The notes under the pieces are model-generated. The model was not told the origin of the DNA, did not search any database, and was given only the letters and a program-made list of their open reading frames with translations. A stretch of 64,000 nucleotides of DNA from Exiguobacterium aurantiacum (lineage in GTDB: Bacteria > Bacillota > Bacilli > Exiguobacteriales > Exiguobacteriaceae): contig NZ_CP101462.1 in assembly GCF_024362205.1 (NCBI RefSeq), positions 400,501 to 464,500 on the forward strand, read 5' to 3'. The position numbers and the translations under genes are program-made. The stretch's first letter is position 1. Every line of letters starts with the position of its first letter. Positions 23,358-32,406 of the stretch are shown here, piece after piece.

Positions 23358-24947
23358 TTATTCTGTGATCAAGCCTTCCTCGATGAGGAAGTCGCGGGCA
23401 ACTTTCTCTGGACGTTGTTTTTCGACATCAGCAAGGTAGTTGAGTTCTTGCATCGTCTCGTCCGTGATTTTCCCGCTCAGCAGGTTCAATACGTCCGCGA
23501 GCTCAGGATGCTCGGCGAGCGTCTCTTCGCTGACGATTGGGACCGCATAGTACGGTGGGAAGAACTGTTTGTCGTCCTCGAGGACGGTCAAATCGAATCG
23601 TTTGAGCAAGCCGTCGGTCGAGAAGCTGTCGATGGCGTTACTTTCGTTATTCATGAGCGCTGTATAGCGCAGTCCGCCGTCGACCGGTTTCACGTCTTGG
23701 AAGTTGAACGGGTACGCCTCTTTCAAGCCGAGGTATCCGTCTTCCCGGTTCGAGAACTCGATCGTCGGTCCGAAGACGAGCTCGTCACTCACTGAAGCGA
23801 GGTCCGAGACGGTCTTCAGATCGTATGTGTCGACGTCTTCTTGTTTGACGGCGATGGCGTACGTGTTGTTGAAGCCGATCGGGTCGAGCGTGCGGATATC
23901 AAAGCGCTCGTTCACTTGTTTCACGACTTTGTCGTAGACGACGTCCGGGTCGTTCTCGACTTCTTGCTTCAACACGTCGACGAACAGCGTGCCCGTATAT
24001 TCGACGTACGTATCGATCTCACCGGTCCGCAGGGCGCTGAAGGCGACCTGGGTCCCACCGAGGTTCAATTGACGTTTCACGTCGAGGTCCGTCTTGGCTT
24101 CGATCAAGTCGGCGACCATGTTCCCGAGAATCAATTGCTCGGTGAAGTTTTTTGAACCGACGACGATTGTATCGTCTTCACGGGTGAAAGCGTAAATCGA
24201 ACCGGCGAGAAGCAGCGTGAACGCCGTCGCAATCACGATGAGTGGCTTCGTCACTTTCTTCGCCGAGCGGCGATGCGTCTTCTTCTTCATCCGGCCATCC
24301 GCGAGGACGATGCCGTTCGGGGCGACCTTGTACTCGATGCGGCTGACGATGAAGTCAATCAACAAGGCGAGTAATCCGGCCGGGATGGCGCCGGCGAGAA
24401 TTTGGTTGTTATCGACGGTCTGGATTCCGGCGAAGACGAGGTAACCGAGGCCACCGGCTCCGACGAACGCGGAAATCGTCATGAGACCGACGGCTGTGAC
24501 CGCCGAGATGCGAATCCCGGCCATGATGATTGGGAGCGCGAGCGGCAGTTGAATCTTACTTAAAATCTGGCGATCGGTAAGCCCGATCCCTTTAGCCGAC
24601 TCGAGCGTGTCACCTGGAATGCTCGACAGTCCCGTATACGTGTTCTTCACAATCGGGAGGAGCGAATATAACACGACCATGATGATGGCCGGCGTCGATC
24701 CGATACCGATGAATGGGATGAGGAAACCGAGGAGCGCTAAACTCGGTACGGCTTGGACGACGCTCGTCAGACCGAGAATTGGCTTAGCGAGACGCGGAAT
24801 CCGTAAAATGAGAATCCCGAGCGGTACCCCTAAAAGGACCGCGAGCGAGACGGCGAACACCGTCAGTTGTAAGTGTTCGAGCAAGAGCGTCCCGATTTGA
24901 TTGGTATTGCTCGTGAAGTAATTGAAAAACGATTGAATGGCGTTCAT
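23358..24947 (-). CDS. ABC importer permease fused to its substrate-binding protein (OpuC/EgtU type)
   Basis: A 529-residue fusion. Residues 1-215 are a five- or six-helix permease of the OpuCB type, with the ATPase-contact loop STPAIIMVVLYSLLPIVKNTYTG split around 105-125 and ESAKGIGLTDRQIL near 122. A further helix (about 232-252) leads to an extracytoplasmic binding domain (about 255-529) that begins IVVGSKNFTEQLILGNM and contains GGTQVAFSALRTGEIDTYVEYTGT, typical of OsmF/OpuCC-type binding proteins. The same fusion is known in Listeria BilEB and streptococcal EgtU, so the ligand may be a quaternary amine (betaine, choline, carnitine) or ergothioneine. The start overlaps the ATPase stop (ATGA). 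Confidence 0.88.
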   Translation of the reverse strand: MNAIQSFFNYFTSNTNQIGTLLLEHLQLTVFAVSLAVLLGVPLGILILRIPRLAKPILGLTSVVQAVPSLALLGFLIPFIGIGSTPAIIMVVLYSLLPIVKNTYTGLSSIPGDTLESAKGIGLTDRQILSKIQLPLALPIIMAGIRISAVTAVGLMTISAFVGAGGLGYLVFAGIQTVDNNQILAGAIPAGLLALLIDFIVSRIEYKVAPNGIVLADGRMKKKTHRRSAKKVTKPLIVIATAFTLLLAGSIYAFTREDDTIVVGSKNFTEQLILGNMVADLIEAKTDLDVKRQLNLGGTQVAFSALRTGEIDTYVEYTGTLFVDVLKQEVENDPDVVYDKVVKQVNERFDIRTLDPIGFNNTYAIAVKQEDVDTYDLKTVSDLASVSDELVFGPTIEFSNREDGYLGLKEAYPFNFQDVKPVDGGLRYTALMNNESNAIDSFSTDGLLKRFDLTVLEDDKQFFPPYYAVPIVSEETLAEHPELADVLNLLSGKITDETMQELNYLADVEKQRPEKVARDFLIEEGLITE

Positions 24948-26068
24948 ATAGTTTCCTCCTCTTGCATGAATTGCTCACTGAGGACGGAAAGCAAACTGCT
25001 ACGTGTAATCAAACCGTGAAGTATCGAACCGTCGACGACCGGGAGATACCCTTGGTCGCTCGTGTTCATGACGTCTAAAATGTCGAGGAGCGAGTCCTCG
25101 ATCGAGACGAAGGCGTAGTTCGTGTTCATGACTTCCTCGAGCCGCTTCGTCTTGTCTTGGATGCCGTGGACATCTTTCAATTTGATGAGTCCTTGCAAGG
25201 TGCGGTCGCGGTCCGTGATCAACAGGCTGTCGACCTTGCGTGAACGCATGATCTCGATCGCTTGAAGCACCGTCCGTTTCCCGCTAATCGATACCGGGTC
25301 GGTAATCATGATATCTTTCGCCTTGATGTATTCAGGACTGTTCCAAATTCGATTCTTCCCGATGAACGATTCGACGTATTCGTCTTTCGGATTCCGGAGG
25401 ATTTGTTCCGGCGTATCGAACTGGACGATTTCCCCGTCGCGCATGATACAAATGCGATCGGCCAGCTTGATCGCCTCATCCATATCATGGGTGACGAATA
25501 CAATCGTCTTTTTCACTTCTTCTTGCAGGTTGAACAGCTCTTCTTGCAGGTCGTTCCGGGTCACCGGGTCGAGGGCGCTGAACGGTTCATCCATTAAAAT
25601 GACTTCTGGGTCGTTCATGAGGGCCCGGGCGAAGCCGATGCGTTGTTGTTGGCCACCGCTCAATTCGCTCGGATAGCGGTCGATGAACTGGTCCGGATCG
25701 AGGCCGACCATGCGGAGGAGGTGTTCGGTGCGCGCATCCATGTCTTGTTCGGCATGGCCTTCGAGCCCGGCGATCAATTGGATATTCTCGCGAATCGTCA
25801 TATGCGGGAAGAGGCCGGTCTGTTGAATGACGTAACCCATCTGGCGCCGTAGTTCAATCGGATCCATCTTCCGTGTATCCTGTCCATTGACGATAATTGT
25901 CCCTTCCGTCGGCTCAATCAAGCGGTTGATCATTTTGAGCGATGTCGTCTTCCCGCAGCCGGATGGGCCGATAAAGACGACGAGTTCACCTTTGTTGATG
26001 GTGAGGTTCATCTCTTTCAAGACGGTCGTATTCTTAAATGTTTTTTGTACTTGTTTAAACTCAATCAT
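24944..26068 (-). CDS. ABC importer ATPase with CBS domains (OpuCA/EgtV type)
   Basis: A 374-residue ATPase with Walker A GPSGCGKTTS near 34, signature LSGGQQQR near 133, Walker B VILMDEPFSALDP near 153 and H-loop FVTHDMDEA. Two CBS domains follow (about 245-300 and 310-365); in OpuA-type transporters they sense ionic strength or cyclic di-AMP. It drives uptake through the fused permease-binding protein encoded next, with a 4-nt overlap. ATG 26068 has AAAGGGTG upstream; the frame is open ten codons further without a better site. A promoter with 17-nt spacing lies 40 nt upstream. Confidence 0.92.
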   Translation of the reverse strand: MIEFKQVQKTFKNTTVLKEMNLTINKGELVVFIGPSGCGKTTSLKMINRLIEPTEGTIIVNGQDTRKMDPIELRRQMGYVIQQTGLFPHMTIRENIQLIAGLEGHAEQDMDARTEHLLRMVGLDPDQFIDRYPSELSGGQQQRIGFARALMNDPEVILMDEPFSALDPVTRNDLQEELFNLQEEVKKTIVFVTHDMDEAIKLADRICIMRDGEIVQFDTPEQILRNPKDEYVESFIGKNRIWNSPEYIKAKDIMITDPVSISGKRTVLQAIEIMRSRKVDSLLITDRDRTLQGLIKLKDVHGIQDKTKRLEEVMNTNYAFVSIEDSLLDILDVMNTSDQGYLPVVDGSILHGLITRSSLLSVLSEQFMQEEETI

Positions 26069-26104
26069 GCAGTCACCCTTTTCGATAATTATTTTCACAT
26101 AACC

Positions 26105-26133
26105 TTAATATTCCCTTGTTATGAAAATGTAAA
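26105..26133 (-). promoter_or_regulatory. Candidate sigma-A promoter of the OpuC/EgtUV-type importer
   Basis: On the minus strand TTTACA (26133-26128) and TATTAA (26110-26105) are separated by 17 nt, about 40 nt before the ATPase start. Confidence 0.6.
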
Positions 26134-26207
26134 CATCTTTTTTTCAAAATCAGGTTTGAAGACATTGAAAAACGGGATAAGGTAAGGTTGTAGTTCACAA
26201 ATAAACT

Positions 26208-26255
26208 GTATGGAGAAAGGAGCGACACCCACAGGCGTCGCTCCTTTCTCCATAC
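26208..26255. repeat. Perfect 19-bp inverted repeat (hairpin) downstream of the P-type ATPase gene
   Basis: GTATGGAGAAAGGAGCGAC (26208-26226) and GTCGCTCCTTTCTCCATAC (26237-26255) are exact reverse complements with a 10-nt loop. It starts 12 nt after the ATPase stop on the minus strand. There is no T run on either side, so it is a strong RNA hairpin but not a standard terminator. Confidence 0.85.
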
Positions 26256-26266
26256 TTGAATGATGG

Positions 26267-28930
26267 TTATTTGCGTTTGATGATGTTACGTGAAATTAGC
26301 TTCTCGAGTTCGATGATGAAGAACACGGCAATACCGAATACGAATGGAATCAACCAATCAGTTGCCGCAATAGACGTCGTTCCGAATGCAGTGTTCATGA
26401 ACGGTACATACGTGATGAACAGTTGCAACGCGATAAGTGCTCCGGACACATAGAACGCAATCGGGTTTTCGAAAAACGAGCGGTTGAGGGCCGACTCGGT
26501 CTCGACGCGCACGTTGAACAAATGGAACATCTGAGCGATGACGATCGTGTTCAACGTCATCGTGTGGATATATTCAACGCTATAGTCGCCTGCATTCATA
26601 TACAAGTTGTAAATTAGCGTCCCGCCACCGATGATGAGCGAGACGAGCAGAATCCGGAAGATGTAATAACCGCTCAGGAGCGGCGTCTTCTTCGGGCGAG
26701 GTGCTCGTTTCATCGTCGACGGTTCGAGCGGTTCGAAGGCGATGGCGAACGACAAGGTGATGGCGACGACCATGTTCACCCACAAAATCTGTAACGCGGT
26801 TAGCGGCAACTGGGTACCGAGGAAGATACTCATGAGGAGTACGAATCCTTGCGCGCCGTTCGTCGGGAGAATAAACAAAATCGTCTTCTTCAAGTTGTCA
26901 TAGACGCGGCGTCCTTCTTTGACGGCTTTGAAAATCGTGTTGAAGTTGTCATCGACGAGGACCATTTCGGCCGCTTCTTTCGACACTTCCGTCCCTTTAA
27001 TTCCCATCGCGACACCGATGTCCGCACGGCGCAACGCCGGTGCGTCATTGACGCCGTCTCCGGTCATGGCGACGATATGACCTTGTTCTTGGAGCGCTTT
27101 GACGAGGCGAGTCTTGTTCTCAGGACTTGTCCGTGCAAAGACATTGTAGTTACCGACGACTTGCGTCAGTTCTTCGTCCGTCAACTCATCGATATCGGTT
27201 CCTTGGAGTGCGCCTGCCTCTGTCGGGATGCCGAGCTCGTTCCCGATCGCGAGGGCCGTCTCTTTATGGTCACCCGTAATCATCTTCACTTGAATCCCGG
27301 CCGACTGACATTCATTGACCGCCTCAATCGCTTCTGGGCGCGGCGGGTCCATGATACCTACAAGACCGAGGAATTCGATATTCTCATATAAGTCGCCATG
27401 ATCAATCGTTTGTTTCGATGTGTTGAACGTACGTTTAGCGACTCCGATGACGCGTTGTCCTTTTTTAGCGAACGCGGTCATCTTCTCTTCCCATTCCGCG
27501 ACAGGGAAGTCCGGGTTGCTCGATTCGGCCATGGTGAACAAGCGATCAGGAGCACCCTTCAAATACATGACATGTTCGTCTCCATGCACGGACAAGGTCG
27601 CCATATACTTGTGGGCAGAATCAAATGGGATTTTAGAGATGATCCGGAGCGGGTGAAGCGGCGAGTCCGCCTTTTCAGCGAGTGTGAGCAGACAACCCTC
27701 GGTCGGATCACCGGTAATCATCCATTGGTTCGTTTCTTCATCATAGAACAGGTCTGAATCGTTACACGTCACTCCGGCTAAGAGGAGCTCATTGAGCGTG
27801 TCGTCCTGCTTATTTGAATAAATCGAACCGTCATGTTCGATTCGACCTTCTGGGGCGTATCCTGAACCGGTGACACGGAGCGTCACGTCGTTGAGTTGAA
27901 TATTTTGCGCTGTCATCTCGTTTTTCGTCAACGTGCCGGTCTTATCCGAACAAATGACTGATACGGCACCGAGTGTCTCAACTGATGGCAAACTCTTGAC
28001 GATTGCCTGATTGTCTGCCATTTGACGGACACCAAGAGCGAGGATGATTGAGATAATCGCCGGAAGCCCTTCTGGAATGACGGCGACGGCAAGGCCGATG
28101 ACGGCGAGTAACAGTTCGGCCGTCGCATAATCGCGAAGGAAATAACCGAAGATGAACGCGAAGACAGCGACGCCGGCGATGACGCTTGCGACCGTCTTGC
28201 CGAAACGCTGCGTTTGTTGGATAAGGGGTGTTTGTACGGTCTCGACTTCGGCAATCGAGGCGTTGATTTTACCGAGCTCAGTTTTCGAGGCTGTCGCGAC
28301 GACGACGCCTCTGCCTGTTCCGGCGGCAACTGATGTCCCGGAAAAGGCTAAGTTTGTTCGGTCACCGAGACCTATTTTCTCATCAAGCGGTTCAAGTGTC
28401 TTGTCGACTGTCGTCGCTTCGCCGGTCAACGCCGATTCTTCCACTTTCAAATTCTCTGCCGCGACGAGGCGTAAGTCGACAGGTATTTTATCCCCTGGCT
28501 TCAAATAGACGAGATCACCCGGGACGAGGTTCTCCGCTTCGATCTCTTTTCGTTTCCCGTCGCGCCTTACGAGGGCGGATGGGGACAACATGTTTTTGAT
28601 TCCTTCAAGCGCTTGCTCTGCTTTGTTTTCTTGCAAATAGCCGATGATACCGATGATCAGGACAACGAGTGCGATGACGATCGTGTCGTACCAGTAGCCG
28701 AGAACACCTGTAATGACCGCGGCTGCGAGAAGAACGTAGATGAGAACGTCGTTAAAGTGACGCAAAAATTTGAGCCACTTCGGATCTTTTTTTGGTTCGG
28801 GCAACACGTTCTTTCCGTGTCGCTCGATACGTGTCTGTGCGGTCTCGTCCGTCAGTCCTTGATCGATATCGGTATCGAGATGGTCCTCTGTCTCTTGAAT
28901 CGATAACGTATGCCATTGCCTATCTTCCAT
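26267..28930 (-). CDS. Cation-transporting P2-type ATPase
   Basis: An 887-residue P-type ATPase with ten likely membrane helices. The phosphorylated Asp329 is in CSDKTGTLTKNEM; LTGEATTVDK (actuator), KGAPDRL (nucleotide domain) and MTGDGVNDAPALRRADIGVAMG (hinge) are intact. The N-terminal cation domain HTLSIQETEDHLDTD and helix 4 AVIPEGLPA place it with SERCA/PMCA-like P2 pumps. However, helix 5 reads PTNGAQGF and helix 6 WVNMVVAITL, without the Glu and Thr-Asp that bind calcium in SERCA, so the ion is uncertain. ATG 28930 has AAAGGGG; the frame is open further upstream without a site. It is a single-gene unit. Confidence 0.85.
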   Translation of the reverse strand: MEDRQWHTLSIQETEDHLDTDIDQGLTDETAQTRIERHGKNVLPEPKKDPKWLKFLRHFNDVLIYVLLAAAVITGVLGYWYDTIVIALVVLIIGIIGYLQENKAEQALEGIKNMLSPSALVRRDGKRKEIEAENLVPGDLVYLKPGDKIPVDLRLVAAENLKVEESALTGEATTVDKTLEPLDEKIGLGDRTNLAFSGTSVAAGTGRGVVVATASKTELGKINASIAEVETVQTPLIQQTQRFGKTVASVIAGVAVFAFIFGYFLRDYATAELLLAVIGLAVAVIPEGLPAIISIILALGVRQMADNQAIVKSLPSVETLGAVSVICSDKTGTLTKNEMTAQNIQLNDVTLRVTGSGYAPEGRIEHDGSIYSNKQDDTLNELLLAGVTCNDSDLFYDEETNQWMITGDPTEGCLLTLAEKADSPLHPLRIISKIPFDSAHKYMATLSVHGDEHVMYLKGAPDRLFTMAESSNPDFPVAEWEEKMTAFAKKGQRVIGVAKRTFNTSKQTIDHGDLYENIEFLGLVGIMDPPRPEAIEAVNECQSAGIQVKMITGDHKETALAIGNELGIPTEAGALQGTDIDELTDEELTQVVGNYNVFARTSPENKTRLVKALQEQGHIVAMTGDGVNDAPALRRADIGVAMGIKGTEVSKEAAEMVLVDDNFNTIFKAVKEGRRVYDNLKKTILFILPTNGAQGFVLLMSIFLGTQLPLTALQILWVNMVVAITLSFAIAFEPLEPSTMKRAPRPKKTPLLSGYYIFRILLVSLIIGGGTLIYNLYMNAGDYSVEYIHTMTLNTIVIAQMFHLFNVRVETESALNRSFFENPIAFYVSGALIALQLFITYVPFMNTAFGTTSIAATDWLIPFVFGIAVFFIIELEKLISRNIIKRK

Positions 28931-28988
28931 TTCAAAACCCCTTTCTTTATTCGCTCTTTGTCTATATGGAAAAAGCGTTCTACAATAA

Positions 28989-29017
28989 TTGTTACCCGTA
29001 GTAAAAATAGATGTAAA
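28989..29017 (-). promoter_or_regulatory. Candidate promoter of the P-type ATPase gene
   Basis: Minus-strand TTTACA (29017-29012) and TAACAA (28994-28989) with 17 nt between them, about 60 nt before the start codon. Confidence 0.4.
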
Positions 29018-29087
29018 CTTTAATTCCATGTGAAATCGTCGGAATTATGAAGTATATGTGAAACCGAATGGGAGGAAGTGTGAGATA

Positions 29088-29120
29088 CGAAAAGAGTTCG
29101 ACCGCTCAGCGGTCGAACTC
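29088..29120 (-). terminator. Intrinsic terminator of the glcDF unit
   Basis: A perfect 13-bp stem GAGTTCGACCGCT / AGCGGTCGAACTC with a one-nt centre, followed on the minus strand by TTTTC. Confidence 0.85.
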
Positions 29121-29130
29121 TGTTACATCA

Positions 29131-30447
29131 TCACATCGCTTCGACGAGCAGGTCCGCCAAGTGGACGGCGCGCATCGAGTCGGTTCCGTGTTCTTGAATC
29201 CCGAGTTGCATCTGCATATGGCAACCTGGATTCGACGTCACAATCGTTTTGGCCGATGTGTCGTTCACGTGCCCCATCTTTATCTCGAGGATGTCGTTCG
29301 CGATCACCGGTTGCAACAGATTGTAGACGCCGGCCGAGCCACAGCAGTTGTCGGCGTGTTTCTGTTCGATATAGACGGCCCCTTCGATTGCCTGAAGCAA
29401 TAACCGCGGAGCGAGTGCACCTTTTTGGACGTTGCGCAAGTGGCATGAGTCTTGGTAGGTGATGACTTGCTCCGGTAGCGTGAGCGGTACGCGGTCGAGG
29501 AAGCCGACCTCGATTAAAATCGAGGCGAAGTCTTTGATTTTGGCCGTGAACCGTTCCGCGCGTTCGGCCCATTCCGGGTCGTGCTTCAACAGATGGTCAT
29601 AGCCGACGAGAAACGCGCCGCAACCGCCGGCGTTCGTGATGATGTAATCGACGTCCTCGGCCTCGAACGCCGCGATGTTTTGCTTGGCGAGCGTGACGGC
29701 GCCCGTCTGTTCACCGGCATGGCCATGCAAGGCGCCGCAACACTGTTGCGCTTTCGGGATGACGATGTCGCAGCCTGCCGCTTGGAGCAGTTTCATCGTG
29801 TTCGCGTTCGTCTCATAGAACATCGTGTCCATCAGACAGCCGCTGAAGAAAGCGACTCGGGCCGTCGTCGTACCTGTCGCCGAGATTCGCTCCGGCCGTC
29901 GTCGTCGTTCCGTCTTTGGTGGGACCGTCGGTAAGATCGTCTCCATCTTTTGGAGTTGGTCCGGGAACCAGTCGAGGATGCGCAGCTTATGGGTGAGCGT
30001 CTGGACGCCGGACTGTTGATAGAAACGAAGGAAGCTCGTTGCCGTCTCCATCTTCGCCTTGTTCAAGAACAGCCCGTCAAAGACGACTTTGCGGACGAGA
30101 CGTTCGCGGACCGGCATCTGGCCGGTCGCCCGTTTATGCTCGGTGATGGCGGCGCGGGCGTCCTCGAGCAAGACGCTATAGCGCACCCCGGCCGGACATG
30201 CCGGCTCACAGGCGAGACAACCTAGACATTCGTTGAGTGTCTTCTCGACGCCCTCGTCCGGTTCAATCAATCCGTCGACGACACCCTTCATGATGGCGAT
30301 TCGACCGCGCGGAGAGGCGGACTCGTCTTTCGAGCGGATATACGTCGGGCACGTCGGCAGGCAAAAGCCGCAGCGCATGCAGCCGAGCATCTCTTCATAG
30401 TCGAGCTTCTCGGTCATGCGGGTGGCGAGTTCGGGCGTCTGCTTCAT
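29131..30447 (-). CDS. glcF: Glycolate oxidase iron-sulfur subunit
   Basis: A 438-residue GlcF-like protein with two [4Fe-4S] motifs near the N-terminus, CMRCGFCLPTCP (about 23-34) and CLGCLACEPACP (about 74-85), and two CCG domains (SGCLMDTMF...QQCCGALHGHAG near 200-245 and DSCHLRN...NCCGSAG near 320-365) that bind a further cluster. It passes electrons from the flavin subunit to the quinone pool at the membrane. Its start overlaps the glcD stop by four nt (ATGA). The pair oxidises glycolate to glyoxylate; D-lactate is a possible second substrate for this family. Confidence 0.9.
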   Translation of the reverse strand: MKQTPELATRMTEKLDYEEMLGCMRCGFCLPTCPTYIRSKDESASPRGRIAIMKGVVDGLIEPDEGVEKTLNECLGCLACEPACPAGVRYSVLLEDARAAITEHKRATGQMPVRERLVRKVVFDGLFLNKAKMETATSFLRFYQQSGVQTLTHKLRILDWFPDQLQKMETILPTVPPKTERRRRPERISATGTTTARVAFFSGCLMDTMFYETNANTMKLLQAAGCDIVIPKAQQCCGALHGHAGEQTGAVTLAKQNIAAFEAEDVDYIITNAGGCGAFLVGYDHLLKHDPEWAERAERFTAKIKDFASILIEVGFLDRVPLTLPEQVITYQDSCHLRNVQKGALAPRLLLQAIEGAVYIEQKHADNCCGSAGVYNLLQPVIANDILEIKMGHVNDTSAKTIVTSNPGCHMQMQLGIQEHGTDSMRAVHLADLLVEAM

Positions 30448-31853
30448 GATGTGCCTCCTTGGACGATACGTTTTTTCGCCGCTTTGGCGAACATCTTCTG
30501 CGGGTTCATGATGCCGTGCGGGTCGAAGGCGAGCTTGATGCCTTTCATGACGTCAATCCCGGCCGGTCCGAGCTTCCATTCGAGATATGGGGCTTTCATT
30601 GCCCCGACCCCATGCTCGCCGGTGATTGTACCGCCGAGGTCGAGCGCGGCGGCAAAAATATCGGCGAACGCCGCTTCGACACGCTCCATCTCCTCATGAT
30701 TTCGAGCGTCGGTCGCGACCGTCGGATGCAAGTTGCCGTCTCCGGCGTGTCCGAACGTTGCGATTTGAATGTCATATGCCCGTCCAATCGCTTCGATGCG
30801 CCGGACCATCTCCGCGATCTCGCTCCGTGGTACGGTCGCATCCTCTAAAATCGTCGTCGGGCTGAGCCGGGCGAGGGCGGACAAGGCGATGCGCCGGGCG
30901 TAGCGGAGCGTCTCGGCATGGGCCTCGTCTCGGGCCACCTCGACCGACAAGGCGCCTTCTTCTAGACAGACGGCATGCATCGCCTCGATATCATGACGGA
31001 CGACGTCCCGCGGGCCGTCCTGTTCTAATAGAAGGAGAGCGCCGACGTCTGTCGGCAATCCGATGTTCGCATACGCCTCGACGACCTCGATTGTCTTCTT
31101 GTCCATGAACTCGAGCGTCGCCGGGATGACGCGGTTCTCGATGATGCGGCTCACTGTCCGGGCCGCGCTGTCCAAATCCTCGAAATAGGCGAGCATCGTC
31201 CGTTTCGTTTCGGGGAGCGGGATGAGCTTGAGCGTCGCTTGCGTGATGACGGCGAGCGTTCCTTCCGAGCCGACGAGGAGACGTGTCAAATCATATCCGG
31301 CCACGTCCTTGGCAAGTTTGCCGCCCGTATGGAGCACGTCGCCGTTCGGGAGCACCGCCTCGAGAGCGAGCACGTAATCAGCCGTCACGCCGTACTTCAA
31401 CCCGCGTAACCCGCCCGAGTTCTCGCTGATGTTGCCGCCAATCGTCGAGATTTTCATCGAGCTCGGGTCCGGTGGATAGAATAGGCCCTTTGCCTCGACG
31501 GCTTCCGCCAAACGGGCGGTGATGCAGCCTGGCTCGACTGTCACCGTTAAGTTTTTCTCGTCGATCTCGATGATCTTGTCCATGTGGCGGAAGTCCATGA
31601 CGACACCACCGGAAAGCGGCGTTGTCCCGCCGGCCAGGTTCGTCGCCGACCCACGGGGGACGACCGGGATGCGGTATGTATGGCACAGTCGCAATACGGC
31701 CTGTACTTGTTCGGTCGAGCGGGGCGCGACAATCGCGTCGGGCATCGCTTGGTAGTTCGGTGTCGCGTCAAACGAATAGGCGAGTCGGGTCGTCGGATCC
31801 GTGAAGACGACGTCAGCACCGATTTCCTCGCGTAATTGGTTCATCCAATCCAT
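30444..31853 (-). CDS. glcD: Glycolate oxidase FAD-linked subunit
   Basis: A 469-residue FAD-binding oxidoreductase. The PCMH-type FAD domain (about 35-215) has VPRGSATNLAGG near 62 and DPSSMKISTIGGNISENSGGL near 113 (shown in part), and the C-terminal substrate domain has FGHAGDGNLHP near 380 and GGTITGEHGVG near 423, the residues that place the hydroxyacid. ATG 31853 follows GAGGAGGAAC. It is the first gene of glcDF. A cre-type operator lies about 80 nt upstream. GlcE is not present; the two-gene arrangement is as in Bacillus ysfC-ysfD. Confidence 0.92.
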   Translation of the reverse strand: MDWMNQLREEIGADVVFTDPTTRLAYSFDATPNYQAMPDAIVAPRSTEQVQAVLRLCHTYRIPVVPRGSATNLAGGTTPLSGGVVMDFRHMDKIIEIDEKNLTVTVEPGCITARLAEAVEAKGLFYPPDPSSMKISTIGGNISENSGGLRGLKYGVTADYVLALEAVLPNGDVLHTGGKLAKDVAGYDLTRLLVGSEGTLAVITQATLKLIPLPETKRTMLAYFEDLDSAARTVSRIIENRVIPATLEFMDKKTIEVVEAYANIGLPTDVGALLLLEQDGPRDVVRHDIEAMHAVCLEEGALSVEVARDEAHAETLRYARRIALSALARLSPTTILEDATVPRSEIAEMVRRIEAIGRAYDIQIATFGHAGDGNLHPTVATDARNHEEMERVEAAFADIFAAALDLGGTITGEHGVGAMKAPYLEWKLGPAGIDVMKGIKLAFDPHGIMNPQKMFAKAAKKRIVQGGTS

Positions 31854-31931
31854 TCTAGTTCCTCCTCACACGCATCAAATTTCTCACGATGCGGGCGTCG
31901 GTTTCGAAAGTCACAAAATCGACACAATTCT

Positions 31932-31945
31932 AGGTAGCGCTTACA
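31932..31945 (-). promoter_or_regulatory. Catabolite-responsive element (CcpA site) of glcDF
   Basis: Read on the minus strand, TGTAAGCGCTACCT fits the cre consensus TGWAARCGYTWNCW at every position. It lies 79-92 nt upstream of the glcD start and directly before a TAGAAT -10 candidate, so binding would block transcription when sugars are plentiful. Confidence 0.75.
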
Positions 31946-32377
31946 TCGTAATCGTAGCTATTCGAACTGGTATTGTCCACCCATTTCGGGTTGATAGGAA
32001 GGGCTTTCCAGACGATTGGGCGCTTGAAAAAACCGGTGTGATATTCATCACTACAAATTCGTCAGAACCCCTCGACACGACAAAAAGATAATCGGTATAC
32101 TGATACAGGACGATGTAAACGATTTCAAAATCGGGTCAACGTTTGTTTCAAAACCTTTTGTGAACGTAAGCCGTTTGGCATTGTAATTTCCAAAACGTGA
32201 AGGTATAACTGAACTATTCTTCATCTGATTCGTAAAGTGAAATGTTATAAAGTCAACATTTTTATTTCACCATTTCTTCATACTTTCTTAAAATTTGATG
32301 ATTTTAATTTAGTTTGTGAACTGCGTAAAAGCCTTGATACGACTTGATTTAAAGCGCTTTTATAATTGTGAAATCAA

Positions 32378-32406
32378 TTGACTTCTTATGCCATTTCCAG
32401 TACTCT
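32378..32406 (+). promoter_or_regulatory. Candidate promoter of the ATP synthase operon
   Basis: TTGACT (32378-32383) and TACTCT (32401-32406) with 17 nt between them, 85 nt before atpZ. A second -10-like TATAAT at 32361-32366 lacks a -35 box at the right distance. Confidence 0.5.

Noticed and set aside
31801-32091. A 96-codon open frame from the glcD start into the intergenic region
   Set aside because: Its first half is antisense to glcD, and there is no ribosome site or recognisable motif.
32349-32362. Second cre-like palindrome TTAAAGCGCTTTTA before the atp operon
   Set aside because: It lacks the conserved G and C at positions 2 and 13 and overlaps an isolated TATAAT; too degenerate to call.
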